A stretch of 64,000 nt of DNA, taken from NCBI RefSeq assembly GCF_016908595.1, contig NZ_JAFBEC010000003.1:310001-374000 (forward strand). Direction: 5' to 3'. Position numbers and translations under genes: made by a program. The notes under the pieces are model-generated. The model was not told the origin of the DNA. It made no database searches and worked only from the letters and a program-made list of their open reading frames with translations. The first letter of the stretch is position 1. Every line of letters starts with the position of its first letter. Source of the stretch: Geomicrobium sediminis (GTDB lineage Bacteria > Bacillota > Bacilli > Bacillales > Marinococcaceae). Positions 41,198 to 49,722 of the stretch are shown here, in pieces.

Positions 41198-41824
41198 ATG
41201 CGCATGAACTGTTTAATTTTAGGCGCTACAGGAAGGGTAGGAAGTCATGTTGTAAATCATGCACTTCAAGAAAATTACCGCGTGACGGTCTTAGTACGAA
41301 CACCAGAGAATGCCAAGACAGAGCATGAAAACCTAACGATTATAAAAGGAAATGTCTTAAATACAAATGATATTATTCGTGCAATTGAAGGTGTAGACAT
41401 TGTCATTAGTGCACTTAATACAGATGGATCAACGACGCTGTCGGAGAGCATGCCACTCATCATAGACGCCATGAAAGGGCAAGGGATAAGGCGAATCATT
41501 ACGGTAGGTACAGCTGGCATTTTACAAAGTAGAACATCACCTGAATTGCTTCGATATCAATCCAGTGAATCAAAGCGTAAGCTAACTCGAGCAGCAGAAG
41601 ACCATCACCGAGCATATGATTTTTTGAAGGCATCAGGTCTTGATTGGACGATCGTTTGCCCAACCTATTTGCCAGATGGGGAGTACACTGGACAGTATCG
41701 AGTAGAACGTGACTTCTTGCCAGAAGGTGGAGCGAAAATATCCGTGCCTGACACAGCGGAATGTACTTGGAAGCAAGTCGAATGTGATAAGTACATAGGA
41801 GCTAGAATCGGACTGGCTTATTAG
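41198..41824 (+). CDS. NAD(P)H-binding atypical SDR / NmrA-like protein
   Basis: 208 residues. The Rossmann motif LGATGRVGSH lies in the first 20 residues, followed by DIVISALNTDG and IITVGTAGILQ. The late ASGLDWTIVCPTYLPDG and the C-terminal DTAECTWKQVECDKYIGARIGLAY are characteristic of the SDR_a5/NmrA-like group that includes flavin reductase-like proteins. The Tyr-x3-Lys of classic SDRs is absent. A second ATG at 41204 could also serve as start; GAGGAGG lies upstream of both. Confidence 0.8.
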   Translation: MRMNCLILGATGRVGSHVVNHALQENYRVTVLVRTPENAKTEHENLTIIKGNVLNTNDIIRAIEGVDIVISALNTDGSTTLSESMPLIIDAMKGQGIRRIITVGTAGILQSRTSPELLRYQSSESKRKLTRAAEDHHRAYDFLKASGLDWTIVCPTYLPDGEYTGQYRVERDFLPEGGAKISVPDTAECTWKQVECDKYIGARIGLAY

Positions 41825-41950
41825 AGATAGGGATTTCATTCATGTTTATGTGCATACATTAAGCTCGCAATTTACTTAGAGTACTAGAACGTGTTGATGA
41901 AAAATGCCTCAAAGATTGAGTAGTCGTAAATGAAAGTTAAGAATTATGCA

Positions 41951-41996
41951 CGCAGTTCTGATTATGCAAAAATGCATAATCAGAACTGCGTTTTTT
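41951..41996 (+). terminator. Perfect 18-bp hairpin, terminator and probable activator site
   Basis: CGCAGTTCTGATTATGCA and its exact complement flank a 4-nt A loop and run into T6, so it looks like a terminator. Its inner part, TTATGCA-AAAA-TGCATAA, is the same dyad found upstream of the aminotransferase operon at 45701-45718, and another TTATGCA half-site lies at 41944-41950. It may therefore also bind the sigma-54 activator. Confidence 0.75.
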
Positions 41997-42019
41997 CTTG
42001 ATGGGACTGTAAAAGTAAG

Positions 42020-42036
42020 TTGGCAAGTTTTTTGCA
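42020..42036 (+). promoter_or_regulatory. Sigma-54 promoter of the NhaC-family transporter gene
   Basis: TTGGCAAGTTTTTTGCA has the invariant GG (-24) and GC (-12) exactly 10 nt apart and matches TTGGCA-N6-TTGCA. It lies 45 bases before the ATG and about 43 bp after the TTATGCA dyad. Confidence 0.85.
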
Positions 42037-42080
42037 GGTTCAATTCTCTTAAAAAGATACACGCAAAAGGAGAGAAGGGA

Positions 42081-43490
42081 ATGAAAGAAGCAAAGCAACC
42101 GACATTGCTCATAGCGTTATTGCCAATTGCTTTTATGATTGTTGCATTGGTCGTTGCGATTGGGGGGTACGGTGCAGACCCACACTTTCCACTGTTTATT
42201 AGTGCAGTAGTTGCTGTCATCATTGCGATGGCTCTAGGTCACACGTGGAAAGCATTAGAATCGGGGATGTTAAAAGCTATTGGACTTGCCATGCAAGCGA
42301 TCATCATTTTAATTATTATCGGAACGATTATCGCGTATTGGATTGCTGGGGGAATCGTACCAACGATGATTTATTACGGGTTGAGTATTCTATCTCCTGG
42401 CTATTTTCTTGTTGCTGCTTGTATTATCTGTTGTGTCGTTTCGTTAGCTGGCGGTAATGCTTGGACGGCTGCGGGTACGATTGGTATTGCTTTAATGGGT
42501 GTTGGTGAAGGACTCGGAATGAATCCAGCGATGGTTGCAGGTGCAATTATTTCAGGTGTTTACTTTGGAGATAAAATATCACCGCTCTCTGAGACGACGA
42601 ACTTAGCGCCAGGGGTGCTCGGGGTGAATTTGTTTGAGCACATTCGTCATCTCCTTTATACGACGATTCCCGCACTGATTATTTCGTTGATTATTTATAC
42701 GATCATGGGCTTTTTCTTACATCAATCTGGATCGGATACGTCTCAAATTGCTTATCTGCAACAAAATTTAACAGAATTGTTTACGGTCACACCGTGGTTA
42801 CTTCTCGTTCCTCTGATCGTTATAATTCTCATGATCATGAAAACCCCTGCAATTCCGGCACTCGTCATCGGTTCAGTGCTCGGGCTAATCTGTGCTATTT
42901 TTGTTCAAGGGGTAGCGTTTGAAGATACAATCGGCATGCTTGTTGAAGGTTATGTCGTCGAAACGGGTGATGAGGCTGTCGATAACTTATTAACGAACGG
43001 TGGCGTTGAAGCGATGATGTGGACCGTTTCGTTAATTATCATTGCGATGAGTTTCGGGGGGATATTGGAATCCGCAGGGTTTTTCAAGGCGATCGTTGAA
43101 AGTCTGATGCGTCTTGCGAAATCTACAGGAAGTCTAATTGCAACGACAGTTGCCACTGCGTTTGCATCGAATGTCGTTGGGTGTGATCAATATTTGAGTA
43201 TTATTTTACCGGCGCGAATGTATGAAGGTGAATACAGAAAACGTCGCTTGAAATTAAAGAACTTATCACGGACGGTTGAAGATGCAGGGACGATGACATC
43301 ACCATTAATTCCTTGGAACACGTGTGGAGCGTTTATGTTCGCAACGCTTGGTGTAAGCGCGTTTAGTTATGCGCCGTACGCATTCTTGGCGTTGTTAAGT
43401 CCGATTGTAGCGATTATTTATGGCTATATTGGCTTTACAATTGAGTATGAAGAGGATGAACCGACGACAGAAAGTAAGCAAGCTAGTTAG
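42081..43490 (+). CDS. NhaC family sodium:proton or substrate antiporter
   Basis: 469 residues from ATG 42081 with AAGGAGAG upstream; the open frame upstream passes through the promoter and is not coding. About 11-12 transmembrane segments are visible. Family blocks include AGGNAWTAAGTIGIALMGV, GAIISGVYFGDKISPLSETT, and VEDAGTMTSPLIPWNTCGAF. NhaC-family proteins exchange sodium for protons, but some (MleN) exchange organic substrates such as malate and lactate. Control by its own sigma-54 promoter beside a catabolic operon argues for substrate uptake or product exchange, which is inference. Confidence 0.88.
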   Translation: MKEAKQPTLLIALLPIAFMIVALVVAIGGYGADPHFPLFISAVVAVIIAMALGHTWKALESGMLKAIGLAMQAIIILIIIGTIIAYWIAGGIVPTMIYYGLSILSPGYFLVAACIICCVVSLAGGNAWTAAGTIGIALMGVGEGLGMNPAMVAGAIISGVYFGDKISPLSETTNLAPGVLGVNLFEHIRHLLYTTIPALIISLIIYTIMGFFLHQSGSDTSQIAYLQQNLTELFTVTPWLLLVPLIVIILMIMKTPAIPALVIGSVLGLICAIFVQGVAFEDTIGMLVEGYVVETGDEAVDNLLTNGGVEAMMWTVSLIIIAMSFGGILESAGFFKAIVESLMRLAKSTGSLIATTVATAFASNVVGCDQYLSIILPARMYEGEYRKRRLKLKNLSRTVEDAGTMTSPLIPWNTCGAFMFATLGVSAFSYAPYAFLALLSPIVAIIYGYIGFTIEYEEDEPTTESKQAS

Positions 43491-43515
43491 ATAATTTATC
43501 AACAATTCTAACAAT

Positions 43516-43552
43516 CTCTCTACTTTTTTAGTATACTGATAAAAAGGGAGAG
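43516..43552 (+). other. Hairpin between transporter and regulator genes
   Basis: CTCTCTACTTTTT pairs imperfectly with AAAAAGGGAGAG, and TTTT follows. It could end the transporter transcript; the GGGAG ribosome binding site of the regulator gene lies inside the stem, so transcripts reading through would start the regulator poorly. Confidence 0.4.
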
Positions 43553-43559
43553 TTTTGTT

Positions 43560-45656
43560 ATGTTAATGGAACAACTGCGACCAATTTACACCATTCCTGA
43601 ACATTCCGATGAAATAACAGAATACTTGCAAGAGTGCAAAGAGCCGTTCCTTTTCTTGGAAAAGGATAATCAACTGCAAGCCTACGTCGAGTTGAAAGAT
43701 AGTGACGGCATTCAGTCGCGCAAAGACTTAGAGTTAGTTTCTACATCCATGCACAATGTCGGGGTGATTCAACCGGATCAATCGTTTACGCTTCCATTGA
43801 TATTTCATTTAATGGGTGAGCCGATTGTGATTGTTCATGATGAATCAGAGTCACCAATTGGATTCATTGAACGAGAAGATGTGTTAATTGAGCTGTTTCA
43901 ACGAGAACATCATAACGCGAACCTACTAAAAATTCTGTTGTCTTCGATTCCAATGGGCATGTTCATCGTTGATAAAAACGAACGAATTATGAATAGTAAT
44001 GATAAGGCGCTGCAGATGATTCGGTCGACACATAAACAAGTCGTCGGTAAATCAGCTGGTGAAGTGTTTCAACAAGATCACGTACATCGTGTGTTTACAT
44101 ACGGTGAAACACTTCTAAATCAAATTCTCATTACAGATGAAATGGGCATCCTCGTCGACTATAGCCCGATTAAGAATGGAACCGGAGAAGTAGAAGGGGC
44201 AATAATCATCGTTCAAGATCTGCCAATGGTTGAACAGATGGCAATGGAAATAGAATTTGTGAAAGACTTGAACCGGGACTTAAATGCGGTTTTGTCCACG
44301 ATGTATGATGAAGTGTTAATTGTTGATAAAGATGGCACATTGCTACGCCATAGCGACAAGTATATTGAAGGATTATGGCCTGATGGGATCGATGCGCTCG
44401 TTGGTAAGAATTTATTAGAAGTTGATTTACAAGGGTTACCTCCATCGGTGACAAAGCTCGTCTTAAAACAACAAAAGAAAGTGTCTGTCGTTCAAGAGAT
44501 TCCTTCGGGTGACAAAGTGCTTGCGATTGGAAACCCCGTATTTAATGCAAGAGGAGAACTTGAACGAATTATTATTGCCTCAAGGGACATAACAGAGAAT
44601 ATTCAGTTGAAATCAGAATTGAGGCAAACGAAGGCCATCTCGAATCGTTATAAGGAAGAACTAGAAAGTCTAAAGAATCAACAAACCCCAAAGCATACGC
44701 TTATTTACGCTAGTGAGAGAATGGAGAGAATCATGAAGAACATCGAAAAATTATCGATGTTCTCATCAACTGTCCTCATTCACGGGGAAACGGGTGTTGG
44801 AAAAGAACTGATTGCGAAATCCATTCATGAGAAAAGTGCAAGAAGTAGTGAACCGTTTTTAGCTCTAAATTGTGGCTCTATTCCTGAATCACTCCTCGAA
44901 AGTGAGCTGTTCGGTTACACGAAGGGATCATTCACTGGTGCTGATTCAAAGGGAAAGCCGGGCTATTTTCAGCAGGCAGATCGCGGTGTGCTTTTTCTAG
45001 ATGAAATTGGTGATATTCCAATGTCATTACAAGTGAAGTTGCTTCGTGTCTTGCAAGAAGGGGAAGTCGTGCCAATTGGTTCACAAACGCCAATTCCTGT
45101 TGATGTGCAGATTATTGCAGCCACGCATAGGAATTTGGATGAAATGGTACAAGAAGGTAGTTTCCGTGAAGATTTGTTCTACCGCATTAATGTCGTGCCC
45201 ATCCATGTGCCACCATTACGAGAGCGACCTGATGATATACCACTGTTAGCGTACCACTTTATAAGAAAGCTAAATGAGCGTTATCAGATGCGCCATTCGT
45301 TCTCGCCCGATGCACTTAGCTTACTTGAGACGTACGCATGGCCTGGGAATATTCGCGAACTTCAAAATGTCGTTGAGCGATTGTTCGTGACTGCAGACGA
45401 TGATTTAATTTCTGCAGAAGCAGCTAGTCAATTTTTACGTGTCGAAAAAGTAATGAAACCGTCAGCAACATCACCGGTTTTGGCTTCTGTTATGCCTTTA
45501 AATGACGCAAAGCAACTCGTTGAGAACCAATTATTGCGTCTTGCGATGGAACAATTTAAGACAACGACAAAAGCTGCGAGAGCATTAGGGATTAGTCAAT
45601 CGGCTGTTAGTCGAAAATGGGCAAAGCTACAAAGCGAAACATCTGCAAGAGAGTAA
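43560..45656 (+). CDS. Sigma-54-dependent enhancer-binding regulator with PAS domains
   Basis: 698 residues. Residues 1-130 form a signal-sensing region; PAS-like domains follow at about 140-230 and 255-355. The AAA+ domain has Walker A GETGVGKE near 410, the sigma-54 contact loop GSFTGA near 456 (GAFTGA with Ala to Ser), Walker B GVLFLDEIGDIP and the arginine-finger region FREDLFYRINVVP. The C-terminal TyrR-like helix-turn-helix is TKAARALGISQSAVSRKWAK. It needs sigma-54 and ATP to open promoters, which fits the two -24/-12 promoters beside it and the TTATGCA dyads. Confidence 0.92.
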   Translation: MLMEQLRPIYTIPEHSDEITEYLQECKEPFLFLEKDNQLQAYVELKDSDGIQSRKDLELVSTSMHNVGVIQPDQSFTLPLIFHLMGEPIVIVHDESESPIGFIEREDVLIELFQREHHNANLLKILLSSIPMGMFIVDKNERIMNSNDKALQMIRSTHKQVVGKSAGEVFQQDHVHRVFTYGETLLNQILITDEMGILVDYSPIKNGTGEVEGAIIIVQDLPMVEQMAMEIEFVKDLNRDLNAVLSTMYDEVLIVDKDGTLLRHSDKYIEGLWPDGIDALVGKNLLEVDLQGLPPSVTKLVLKQQKKVSVVQEIPSGDKVLAIGNPVFNARGELERIIIASRDITENIQLKSELRQTKAISNRYKEELESLKNQQTPKHTLIYASERMERIMKNIEKLSMFSSTVLIHGETGVGKELIAKSIHEKSARSSEPFLALNCGSIPESLLESELFGYTKGSFTGADSKGKPGYFQQADRGVLFLDEIGDIPMSLQVKLLRVLQEGEVVPIGSQTPIPVDVQIIAATHRNLDEMVQEGSFREDLFYRINVVPIHVPPLRERPDDIPLLAYHFIRKLNERYQMRHSFSPDALSLLETYAWPGNIRELQNVVERLFVTADDDLISAEAASQFLRVEKVMKPSATSPVLASVMPLNDAKQLVENQLLRLAMEQFKTTTKAARALGISQSAVSRKWAKLQSETSARE

Positions 45657-45700
45657 GTCATGCAGGTGTTTCGCTTTACATGTATGCACTGAATCATTAA

Positions 45701-45736
45701 TTATGCAATTATGCATAAAATGAAGTGGATTTATGC
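45701..45736. promoter_or_regulatory. Upstream activator sites of the aminotransferase operon
   Basis: TTATGCA-ATTA-TGCATAA (45701-45718) is a perfect 18-bp dyad; a further half-site TTATGC lies at 45731-45736. The dyad centre is about 50 bp upstream of the -24 element. Confidence 0.75.
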
Positions 45737-45757
45737 GTGATTGAGTAAGGTTTTGTG

Positions 45758-45774
45758 TTGGCATAAGAATTGCA
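45758..45774 (+). promoter_or_regulatory. Sigma-54 promoter of the aminotransferase operon
   Basis: TTGGCATAAGAATTGCA has GG and GC 10 nt apart and matches TTGGCA-N6-TTGCA, as at 42020-42036. The first gene starts 42 bases later. Confidence 0.88.
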
Positions 45775-45815
45775 TTTTAACTAGGTATAGATTGCATACT
45801 TAGGAGGCGTTTTTC

Positions 45816-47174
45816 ATGGTTAAAACGGTAGCAAACGATGTTCATACATTAATTGAGCAAGATAAAAAGCATTATATTCATCCGACATCATCACCGAAGC
45901 TGCAACAAGAAGAAGGAACGCCGCTTATTTTCACGAGTGGCGAAGGTGTTTACGCCAACAGTAAAGACGGAAAGCGATATTTTGATGGGTTATCCATGCT
46001 TTGGAACGTAAATATCGGCCATGGTCGTAAAGAACTTGCGACAGCGGCTTATGAACAAATGACTCAAATGGCTTATGCTTCTTCCTTTAAAGGTTACTCA
46101 AATGAACCGGCGATTAAATTAGCAGAGAAATTAGCAAGCATCTCACCAGGCGATTTAAACGCAGTGTTCTACACGTCGGGTGGTTCAGAGTCAAATGATA
46201 CGGCGTTTAAATTGGCACGGTTTTATTGGGCGCAAAAGAACAAACCAAAAAAGCGCAAGATTATTGCATTAGAAAATGCGTACCACGGTGTAACAATTGG
46301 TGCACAAACGGCAACGGCAATCCCGTTGTTCCATAACTTCTCAGAGTCAGGGATTGCAGATGTTCTCCATGCGAAAGCTCATATTACTGCTTGTGAAAAC
46401 GGTGACAAAAATGACCCGGATTATGAATCATCAATTCGCGCGACGATTGAGCGTGAAGGTGCTGATTCCATTGCTGCTGTTATATTGGAGCCTGTTCAAG
46501 GTTCTGGCGGTGTGTACATTCCACCTGCAGGATATTTGGAAGCAGTACGAGCATTGTGTGATGAGCATGAAATTTTGTTCATTGCAGATGAAGTCATTTG
46601 TGGGTTTGGACGTACAGGCAAGATGTTTAGTGTAGAGCATTGGGGAGTTACGCCAGACATGATGAGCATCGCAAAAGGAATCTCGAGTGGCTATGCCCAA
46701 TTAGGTGGCGTCATGGTTAACGATGCAATTCATACGGTTATTAACGAATATGACGGTGTATTGGCTCACGGGTTTACGTACAGTGGACATCCGACGGCTT
46801 GTGCGGTTGCATTGAAGAATATTGAGATCTTAGAAAATGAGAAAATCGTAGAACATACTGCTCAGATGGAAAAAGAGTTACTTGCACAATTAAAGAAACT
46901 TGAAGAAAAACATGCTCACGTTGCCAATAGTCGTTCGATCGGTATGTTAGCGGCATTTGAAGTCGTAAAGAATGCTGAAACGGGAGAACGCTTCGCTGAA
47001 GATGTTGCACCTGCAGTCAAAGTCGTTGATGAATGCTTTGAACGCCAACTCATTTTACGAGCATTAGGTCCCAATCGAGATGTAATTGCCATTGCACCGC
47101 CGTTAACGATTACCAAAGAAGAGATTGCGGAAATGATTTCGATCATCGATGAGGCATTAACAGCCTCCTTTTAA
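45816..47174 (+). CDS. Class III omega-aminotransferase (SpuC-like)
   Basis: 452 residues. Class III PLP features: GLSMLWNVNIGHGRKEL early, YTSGGSESNDTAFKLARFYW, NAYHGVTIG, FIADEVICGFGRTG with the PLP-pyridine aspartate, SIAKGISSGY with PLP lysine K287, and HGFTYSGHPTACAVAL. The closest pattern I know is SpuC, the polyamine/GABA:pyruvate transaminase. It would move the terminal amino group of an omega-amino acid or diamine to pyruvate, giving alanine and a semialdehyde. The operon's alanine dehydrogenase and semialdehyde dehydrogenase match these products. Confidence 0.9.
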   Translation: MVKTVANDVHTLIEQDKKHYIHPTSSPKLQQEEGTPLIFTSGEGVYANSKDGKRYFDGLSMLWNVNIGHGRKELATAAYEQMTQMAYASSFKGYSNEPAIKLAEKLASISPGDLNAVFYTSGGSESNDTAFKLARFYWAQKNKPKKRKIIALENAYHGVTIGAQTATAIPLFHNFSESGIADVLHAKAHITACENGDKNDPDYESSIRATIEREGADSIAAVILEPVQGSGGVYIPPAGYLEAVRALCDEHEILFIADEVICGFGRTGKMFSVEHWGVTPDMMSIAKGISSGYAQLGGVMVNDAIHTVINEYDGVLAHGFTYSGHPTACAVALKNIEILENEKIVEHTAQMEKELLAQLKKLEEKHAHVANSRSIGMLAAFEVVKNAETGERFAEDVAPAVKVVDECFERQLILRALGPNRDVIAIAPPLTITKEEIAEMISIIDEALTASF

Positions 47175-47196
47175 TCCATGAAAAGGAAGTGAGCGG

Positions 47197-48303
47197 ATGA
47201 TTAAACGTTTAACGTTAGCAGGTTCTGCAAAAGAAATCGGTAAGAAACACGGTGAGCTTGGAAAAGAGCAAGTTGTTCAAAGTTTGGATTTATACGAGCG
47301 TCTTTTCCATGGATACCAAAATATCACGTGGCAAGAAGCGCGTGAGCGGGCGCTCGTTCACGTAAAAGCGATTGAAAAGCACGATCCATCGATGTTAGAA
47401 GAAATTGAAGGTATTGCGTCAGGTGCTGGAGTTGATTTTGAAGACATTTTAGCGTTAAATGCGCGAAGTGAAATTGCTCTAGCGGGTAGTGGACCGAGTT
47501 TTTCGGATGGTTGTACAGCGGTGTCTGTGTATCCGCCGTTAACCAATGACACGATCATTGCACAAAATTGGGACTGGAAAGGGGAACAAGAGAAAAGCTT
47601 GTTACTCCTTGATATCGAAGCGGTTAATGCGCCAAAAATTACGATGGTAACTGAAGGTGGCATGATCGGCAAAATTGGCTTTAATGAAGCGGGGGTTGGG
47701 ATTTGTTTTAACGCTCTCATTACAGACAAAAAGTCTGATCAGTTGCCAATTCATCTCGGATTACGGGCAGTGCTCAATTCTTATAGTATGAGCGAAGCCA
47801 TTGCGAAGATTAAGCAAAAACAAATCGCGGCAGCAGCAAGTTTTCTTATTGGTTATGACAATGGCAAAGACGCTGGAATGAGTGTCAACGTTGAAGTATC
47901 ACCTTTTGGAATGGATTACGTGAGTGGTGAAGACGGCAGGCTCGTTCATACGAACCATGTACTATCACAGAAAGTATTGCAAGATTTAATCGATATGAAT
48001 GAGTTACGTTTTGAAGATTCAATGCTTCGTAAAAAACGTGCAGAACAGCTTATGCTCGGCGCGCTCGTTAATAATGAGCGTATTGATGAAGACACTTTTA
48101 AATCATGGCTAGGTGATACGTACAACGCACCGAATGCTATCAATCATTTCAAAAACGAAGCGGCACCCACACATCGTCAGATGGAAACGGTCTTTTCTGT
48201 TGTGATGAACTTATCAAAGCGGACGATGGATCTTTGTGTCGGCAAACCTAGCGAAAATGAATTTGTATCGATTACTCAGGAGGGGCATTATGGCGTACAT
48301 TAA
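47197..48303 (+). CDS. C45 family autoproteolytic acyltransferase/hydrolase
   Basis: 368 residues. The family's maturation site is in SDGCTAVSVYP: cleavage before C106 makes it the N-terminal nucleophile, as in fungal isopenicillin N acyltransferase (DGCTT). Other family blocks are KEIGKKHGELGKEQV at the start, ALNARSEIAL, IAQNWDW and KIGFNEAGVGICFNAL. Such enzymes cleave or exchange linear amide bonds. Between an aminotransferase and a dehydrogenase gene it probably frees an amino compound from an N-acyl precursor. It overlaps the next gene by 14 bases. Confidence 0.85.
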   Translation: MIKRLTLAGSAKEIGKKHGELGKEQVVQSLDLYERLFHGYQNITWQEARERALVHVKAIEKHDPSMLEEIEGIASGAGVDFEDILALNARSEIALAGSGPSFSDGCTAVSVYPPLTNDTIIAQNWDWKGEQEKSLLLLDIEAVNAPKITMVTEGGMIGKIGFNEAGVGICFNALITDKKSDQLPIHLGLRAVLNSYSMSEAIAKIKQKQIAAAASFLIGYDNGKDAGMSVNVEVSPFGMDYVSGEDGRLVHTNHVLSQKVLQDLIDMNELRFEDSMLRKKRAEQLMLGALVNNERIDEDTFKSWLGDTYNAPNAINHFKNEAAPTHRQMETVFSVVMNLSKRTMDLCVGKPSENEFVSITQEGHYGVH

Positions 48304-49702
48304 TGGAGAATGGTTGGAAACGACTGATCAAGAGAATGTGTATAATCCAGCAACAGGAGAGGTCATCGGCTCTGTCTCTATCGTTGGCGCAAACGAAACG
48401 AAAGAAGCGATTCAAGCTGCCAGTGAAAGCTTCAAAACGTGGCGTAAGCTACCAGGTGCAACAAGAGGTGCCTATATGGCAAAAGCAGTTGAAATTATGC
48501 GCTCTCGTGCAGACGAATTGGCTAATACGATTACAAAAGAAAATGGTAAGCCACTTGCTGATGCAAAAGGGGAAGTCACGAGTGGTATTAACTACTTAGA
48601 GTGGTATGCAGAAGAGGCGAAGCGTGTGTATGGCGATGTTGTACCAGCATCTCATGAAGACAAGCACCTTATGGTTCTTCGCCAACCTGTCGGAGTCGCA
48701 GCGGCAATTACGCCATGGAACTTTCCTTTTTCAATGATTACGAGAAAAATTGCCCCAGCATTGGCTGCGGGGTGTACGGTCGTATTGAAGCCTGCACCGG
48801 CTACACCACTTTCTGCGATTAACGTATTTGAATGTTTCCATGAAGCGGGAGTGCCTGCAGGAGTTGTGAATTTAGTCATTGGAGATGCAGAAGCGATTGG
48901 TAAAGAGATGACGAGTAGCACAGATGTGAGTAAGCTGACGTTTACAGGTTCAACGGCTGTCGGTAAAATGCTTATGCGTGATTCAGCTGCAACGATGAAA
49001 CGCATGAGTATGGAGCTTGGTGGTCATGCCCCTTTTATCATCTTTGAAGATGCCGATCTTGAAGCAGCGGCAAACGGTGTGCTCATGTCCAAGTTTAGAA
49101 ATGCAGGTCAGACGTGTATTAGCACAAACCGTGTTTACGTTCAACAATCGGTTGCTTCAGAGTTTGGAGATCTTTTAGCGCGTAAAGTATCAGAGTTAAC
49201 GGTTGGTGATGGGACGAAAGAAGGTGTAGATGTCGGTCCTCTAATTAACGATGGTGCGGTTCAGAAAGTAAATGAACATGTTCAAGATGCTTGTTCTAAA
49301 GGTGGCAAAGTCTTAAGTGGAGGGAACATCATTGAAAGTGATGGGAATTTCTTTGAACCGACAGTCATTCAAGGTGCAACCGACACCATGCGGATTGCGA
49401 CTGAAGAAACGTTCGGACCGGTCGCGCCGATCTTCTCATTTGAAACGACGGAAGAAGTCATTGAACGGGCAAATAACAGCCGTTACGGATTAGCAGGGTA
49501 TTGCTTTACGAATGATCTTAGTCGTGCATATGAAGTGATGAATGAACTTGAATACGGCATTGTTGGCATTAACGACCCGACTCCAATTACCGTTCAAGCC
49601 CCATTTGGTGGAATAAAAGAAAGTGGAACAGGCAAAGAAGGCGGCAAATATGGGCTTGACGACTATCTTATCGAGAAATTTGTGTCCATAAAAACCAACT
49701 AA
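48290..49702 (+). CDS. NAD(P)-dependent succinate-semialdehyde dehydrogenase-like enzyme
   Basis: 470 residues from ATG 48290 with AGGAGGGG upstream. ITPWNFPFSMITRKIAPALA, FTGSTAVGK, MELGGHAPFI with general base E242, and GQTCISTNRVYV with catalytic C276 give a complete aldehyde dehydrogenase. The order resembles GabD more than betaine aldehyde dehydrogenase. It would oxidise the semialdehyde formed by the aminotransferase, giving succinate if the substrate is GABA. Another omega-semialdehyde, such as malonate or glutarate semialdehyde, is possible. Confidence 0.88.
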   Translation: MAYINGEWLETTDQENVYNPATGEVIGSVSIVGANETKEAIQAASESFKTWRKLPGATRGAYMAKAVEIMRSRADELANTITKENGKPLADAKGEVTSGINYLEWYAEEAKRVYGDVVPASHEDKHLMVLRQPVGVAAAITPWNFPFSMITRKIAPALAAGCTVVLKPAPATPLSAINVFECFHEAGVPAGVVNLVIGDAEAIGKEMTSSTDVSKLTFTGSTAVGKMLMRDSAATMKRMSMELGGHAPFIIFEDADLEAAANGVLMSKFRNAGQTCISTNRVYVQQSVASEFGDLLARKVSELTVGDGTKEGVDVGPLINDGAVQKVNEHVQDACSKGGKVLSGGNIIESDGNFFEPTVIQGATDTMRIATEETFGPVAPIFSFETTEEVIERANNSRYGLAGYCFTNDLSRAYEVMNELEYGIVGINDPTPITVQAPFGGIKESGTGKEGGKYGLDDYLIEKFVSIKTN

Positions 49703-49722
49703 CTCGTGATGGAGGTTGCTTT

